A DNA stretch of 64,000 bases, taken from the NCBI RefSeq assembly GCF_000276665.1, contig NW_004955437.1, forward strand, positions 3,177,481-3,241,480, read 5' to 3'. The notes beneath the pieces are model-generated. The model ran no database searches. It had not been told where the DNA came from and was given only the letters and a program-made list of their open reading frames with translations. A program made the position numbers and the translations under genes. This DNA is from Chinchilla lanigera (lineage: Eukaryota > Chordata > Mammalia > Rodentia > Chinchillidae). Shown here in pieces: positions 62,101-64,000 of the stretch; within the stretch, counting starts at the first letter, position 1, and each line of letters opens with the position of its first letter.

Positions 62101-63475
62101 AAGAACTCTCCGGTCTCCCTTCTCACCTTCTTTCTTCCTTCCCCAGCTCTCAAAGTCACTGGGCACGGGTGGGAGAAAGGGCATCTCTAATTCTGAGGCC
62201 CTTTTGGAAGTACACTCTAGTAAAATAAAGGAAGGGTAATATCTGGGGAAATCTGGAGTCTTAACTTTTATATTGCTTGTTGTTTTGCTCTGTGTGGCTC
62301 AATTTTGTATTAGAAGCTTGAAATGAAAATATCCCAGATTGCCAGGCATAGTGGTGCACGCCTATAATCCCAGCACTCGGAAGACTGAGGCAGGAGGATC
62401 CCCATGAGTTTGAGGTCAGCTGGGGCTACATAGGGAGATCATGTCGAAAGAAAGAAGAGAGAGGGAGAGAGAAGGAGGGAGAGGAAGGGAGGAGGGAAGA
62501 CAGGAAGGAAAGACGAAAGGAAGGAAGGAAAAGATACGATCCCAGATCAGTTAAGGACACACAAGTCAGCAGTGACGGTGGGGTGAGACACAGGTAGACA
62601 CAGCATAGTTGTACTCACATAGCCTCCTATTGCCTCACTTTCCATTTCCTTCGAAGTGCACACTAGGCTTATCACAGTAAAAGCTAGTGTACTGAGGGCC
62701 GATCACATCCCAGTCACACAGCGAGGAAGAGGTAGGCCTGGAATTTAAACTCAGAAGGCTCGGCCTGGTTCCAAGGCCCATTGCTTTTTACCAGGGTGCT
62801 GCTACACTGCAGGCGGTGGGTCCTGGCACACTGCCCTGGTGAGAGATGATGGAATATATTTTGATTTTGTGGCCTTTCCAGGTTTCAAGGCATTCTCTCT
62901 TCTTCGTTTAGTTCAGTCTCAGCAACTCACTTTGCTGGGCATGGCTAGAATAATAAAGGAAGCTGCCCCTCCGTCTAACGGCAAGAAGGGGATCTACTGG
63001 AGAAGTAAAACCCCTGCATGGCAGGGATGTCTTCACCCCCGGCCTGGCCCAGGCCTAGGGGAGGCAAGGGAGGGAGACGGAGAGTGTCACCTGTGCTCAG
63101 ACCACAGGCGAGCCCCCAGAGGTTCACACAGACCTCTGCTAAGAACAGGCCAGCCTCTCAGTCCCCGTCTGGGCCTGGCCCATTCCTGTCCATCTCCACC
63201 TCCACAGGAGAGAAGCTGCTCGAAGGGCAAGTGATCCAGCTCGAGGACGGGACCACTGCATACATTCACCAAGTGACAGTACAGAAAGGTGAGGCCGCCA
63301 CAACACCCCACCTGTGGAGGAAGGCCCAGCATGCCTCACTGAGGGAGCACCCCGGGCGCTGAGCTCCAGAGAAAGCCTGACATTGCTCTCATTACAGAAT
63401 CTCTCTCCTTTGAGGATGGACAGGCAGTGCAGCTGGAAGATGGCAGTGTGGCCTACATACACCGCACACCCAAAG
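59050..63475 (+). CDS. ZNF76: ZNF76 (zinc finger protein 76), first three coding exons, gene continues beyond the window
   Basis: ZNF76 is a nuclear zinc-finger transcription factor, the close relative of ZNF143 (Staf), and acts on snRNA-type and mRNA promoters (family knowledge). The window holds only the N-terminal activation part: 59050-59122, 63208-63288 and 63398-63475, joined in frame. It reads MESLGLQTVTLSDGTTAYIQ, then EKLLEGQVIQLEDGTTAYIH, then SFEDGQAVQLEDGSVAYIH. These are the tandem DGTTAYI-type repeats of the Staf family. The seven C2H2 fingers lie beyond the right edge. The start at 59050 has a strong Kozak (GCCATGG) and matches the known protein start. Choice of ZNF76 over ZNF143 rests on the sequence MESLGL and on the SCUBE3 neighbour. 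Confidence 0.95.
59369..59515 (+). mobile_element. B1 SINE, well preserved
   Basis: GCCGGGCATGGTGGCGCACG, CTGTAATCCCAGCACTCGGG, CTACAAAGTGAGCTCAAGGC and GCATAGCAAGACCCTGTCTC with A-rich tail. AAAAGCAGAAATTCTT flanks both sides as the target duplication. Confidence 0.95.
59688..59835 (-). mobile_element. B1 SINE
   Basis: TTTGGAGACAGGGTTGCTCC, TAGCCCAGGCTGGCCTTGAA and TGTGCACCACTATGCCCAGC. Confidence 0.9.
60048..60125. repeat. Compound microsatellite (TA/TG, GA, TAGG)
   Basis: ATATATATGTGTATACATAT, then (GA)n, (GGGAGA), then (TAGG)n units. Confidence 0.9.
60165..60336 (+). mobile_element. Small Tigger-like DNA transposon
   Basis: TA at 60163-60164 and 60337-60338. Left end TGGGTTGGGTATCCCCTATC and right end TTAGGGATATCAGCC are inverted. 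Interior AGTGCTTGGGACCAGACATT and GTTTCAGATTTTGGATTTG match a known TA-flanked family from memory. About 172 bases, internally deleted. Confidence 0.7.
61283..61342 (-). mobile_element. ID-like SINE fragment
   Basis: GGTACTAGGGCTTGAACCTG after a (TTTTG)n head, ending TTTCAGCCC. Confidence 0.7.
61347..61440 (-). mobile_element. B1-like SINE fragment
   Basis: TTTTTTGAGACACGATCTGC, GCCCAGGCTGGGCTCGAACT and TGCCCCAGCCACTCAGAGTG. Confidence 0.72.
62340..62450 (+). mobile_element. B1 SINE, 3' end replaced by purine tract
   Basis: GCCAGGCATAGTGGTGCACG, CTATAATCCCAGCACTCGGA and CTGGGGCTACATAGGGAGAT, then directly the GA/GGAA tract. Confidence 0.88.
62445..62535 (+). repeat. (GAAA/GAGG/GGAA)n purine tract
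   Basis: About 90 bases of G and A grown from the tail of the B1, ending in GGAA units. Confidence 0.93.
63208..63288 (+). CDS. ZNF76: ZNF76 second coding exon: activation repeat 2
   Basis: 81 nt, acceptor CCTCCACAG, donor AAAG before GTGAGG, phase 1 at both ends. Encodes EKLLEGQVIQLEDGTTAYIH, then QVTVQK. Confidence 0.96.
63398..63475 (+). CDS. ZNF76: ZNF76 third coding exon: activation repeat 3
   Basis: 78 nt, acceptor TCATTACAG, donor AAAG before GTGGGG, phase 1 at both ends. Encodes SLSFEDGQAVQLEDGSVAYI, then HRTPK. The next exon lies beyond the window. Confidence 0.95.
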
Positions 63476-63801
63476 GTGGGGCTCCGGTCATCGGCATTGG
63501 TGGGGAAGGAGAGGGCACAGAGGCAGCAGGCCTGGGGATAGAGAGGCACACGTGGGAGGGCAGTAGACCTGTGCGGTGTCATCCCTGAGGCACATGCAGT
63601 ACTTCCTTACCTGACAAGCAGCCTTCCCTGGTGCAGGCCGCAGGAGCAGCTGTCTGTGCCACCCAGAGGCTGAGCCTTGGGGTCAGTACGTCGTCCTCTG
63701 TGGTGGCTTTGGTTTCAACACAGCCCCAGAGTCTTAGGGCATCAAATAGGACCCGAGGCCACTATTCAAGGCCAGAAGAAACTTACTAATATTCCAGACT
63801 A

Positions 63802-63900
63802 CCACCAGGTGTGGTGTCGCACACCTGTGATCCAACACCTCAGGAGACTGAGGCAAGAGGGTCGCTGTGAGTTCAAGGCCAACCTGGGCTACATAGGAAA
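63802..63900 (+). mobile_element. B1-like SINE
   Basis: ACCAGGTGTGGTGTCGCACA, GAGACTGAGGCAAGAGGGTC and CAAGGCCAACCTGGGCTACA. Confidence 0.85.
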
Positions 63901-63910
63901 GCAACTTCTG

Positions 63911-63990
63911 GAGTTCAGGGTATAGCTCAGTGGCAGAGCCTTGCTTAGCTAGCATGAGACCCTGGATTCCATCCTCAGGACTGCAAGAAA
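63911..63990 (+). mobile_element. ID-like SINE
   Basis: GAGTTCAGGGTATAGCTCAG, TGAGACCCTGGATTCCATCC and an A-rich end. Confidence 0.8.
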
Positions 63991-64000
63991 ATAAATTAAT

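Larger units (their letters stand above)
59123..63207 (+). other. ZNF76: ZNF76 intron after the first coding exon
   Basis: GT-AG intron of 4,085 bases ending CCTCCACAG. Holds B1 copies, a small Tigger-like element, microsatellites and otherwise unique sequence (60345-61280, 61450-62335, 62540-63207). No other exon recognised. Confidence 0.9.
63476..64000 (+). other. ZNF76: ZNF76 intron, start
   Basis: Begins GTGGGG and runs off the window. Carries a B1 and an ID near its visible end. Confidence 0.85.

Overview
This is a mammalian nuclear window. Its repeats are tRNA-derived ID SINEs and B1 SINEs, a combination diagnostic of rodents. The commonest ID copies end in an unusual GGTACCGG-type 3' box rather than the mouse/rat form. 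I therefore favour a non-murid rodent (a beaver or kangaroo-rat relative is possible), but I cannot name the species from the sequence.

Positions 1-34.6 kb (perhaps to 36.2 kb) hold essentially the whole SCUBE3 gene on the + strand. It has 22 coding exons whose lengths sum to 2982 nt, that is 993 codons plus a stop, the expected SCUBE3 length. The order is signal peptide (exon 1), nine EGF modules (one per exon, exons 2-10), a spacer (exons 11-15), three cysteine-rich repeats (exons 16-18), a CUB domain (exons 19-20) and a C-terminal tail (exons 21-22). All boundaries keep frame. The first 20 introns are phase 1; the last is phase 0 and has a GC donor. A 100-N gap lies 78 bases before the start codon.

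Positions 34.6-40.2 kb are intergenic or distal 3' UTR, then a 635-N gap, then AT-rich sequence with a dense SINE stack.

Positions 40.2-41.3 kb are a CpG island with an RFX-type X-box, a perfect CRE, an inverted CCAAT box and GC boxes. I read it as the promoter and untranslated first exon of ZNF76. Its first three coding exons lie at 59.05, 63.21 and 63.40 kb, and the gene runs off the right edge. The order SCUBE3 then ZNF76, same strand, matches the known mammalian gene order.

The roughly 18 kb between the CpG island and the first coding exon is ZNF76 intron sequence filled with old repeats: L2, MIR, an antisense L1M, Tigger elements and many SINEs. The most unusual object is a fold-back mariner derivative at 52.23-52.88 kb. 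It sits inside an ancient L1 and is itself interrupted by an ID SINE, with a target duplication at each level. I found no RNA genes, CRISPR arrays or protein-coding genes other than SCUBE3 and ZNF76.
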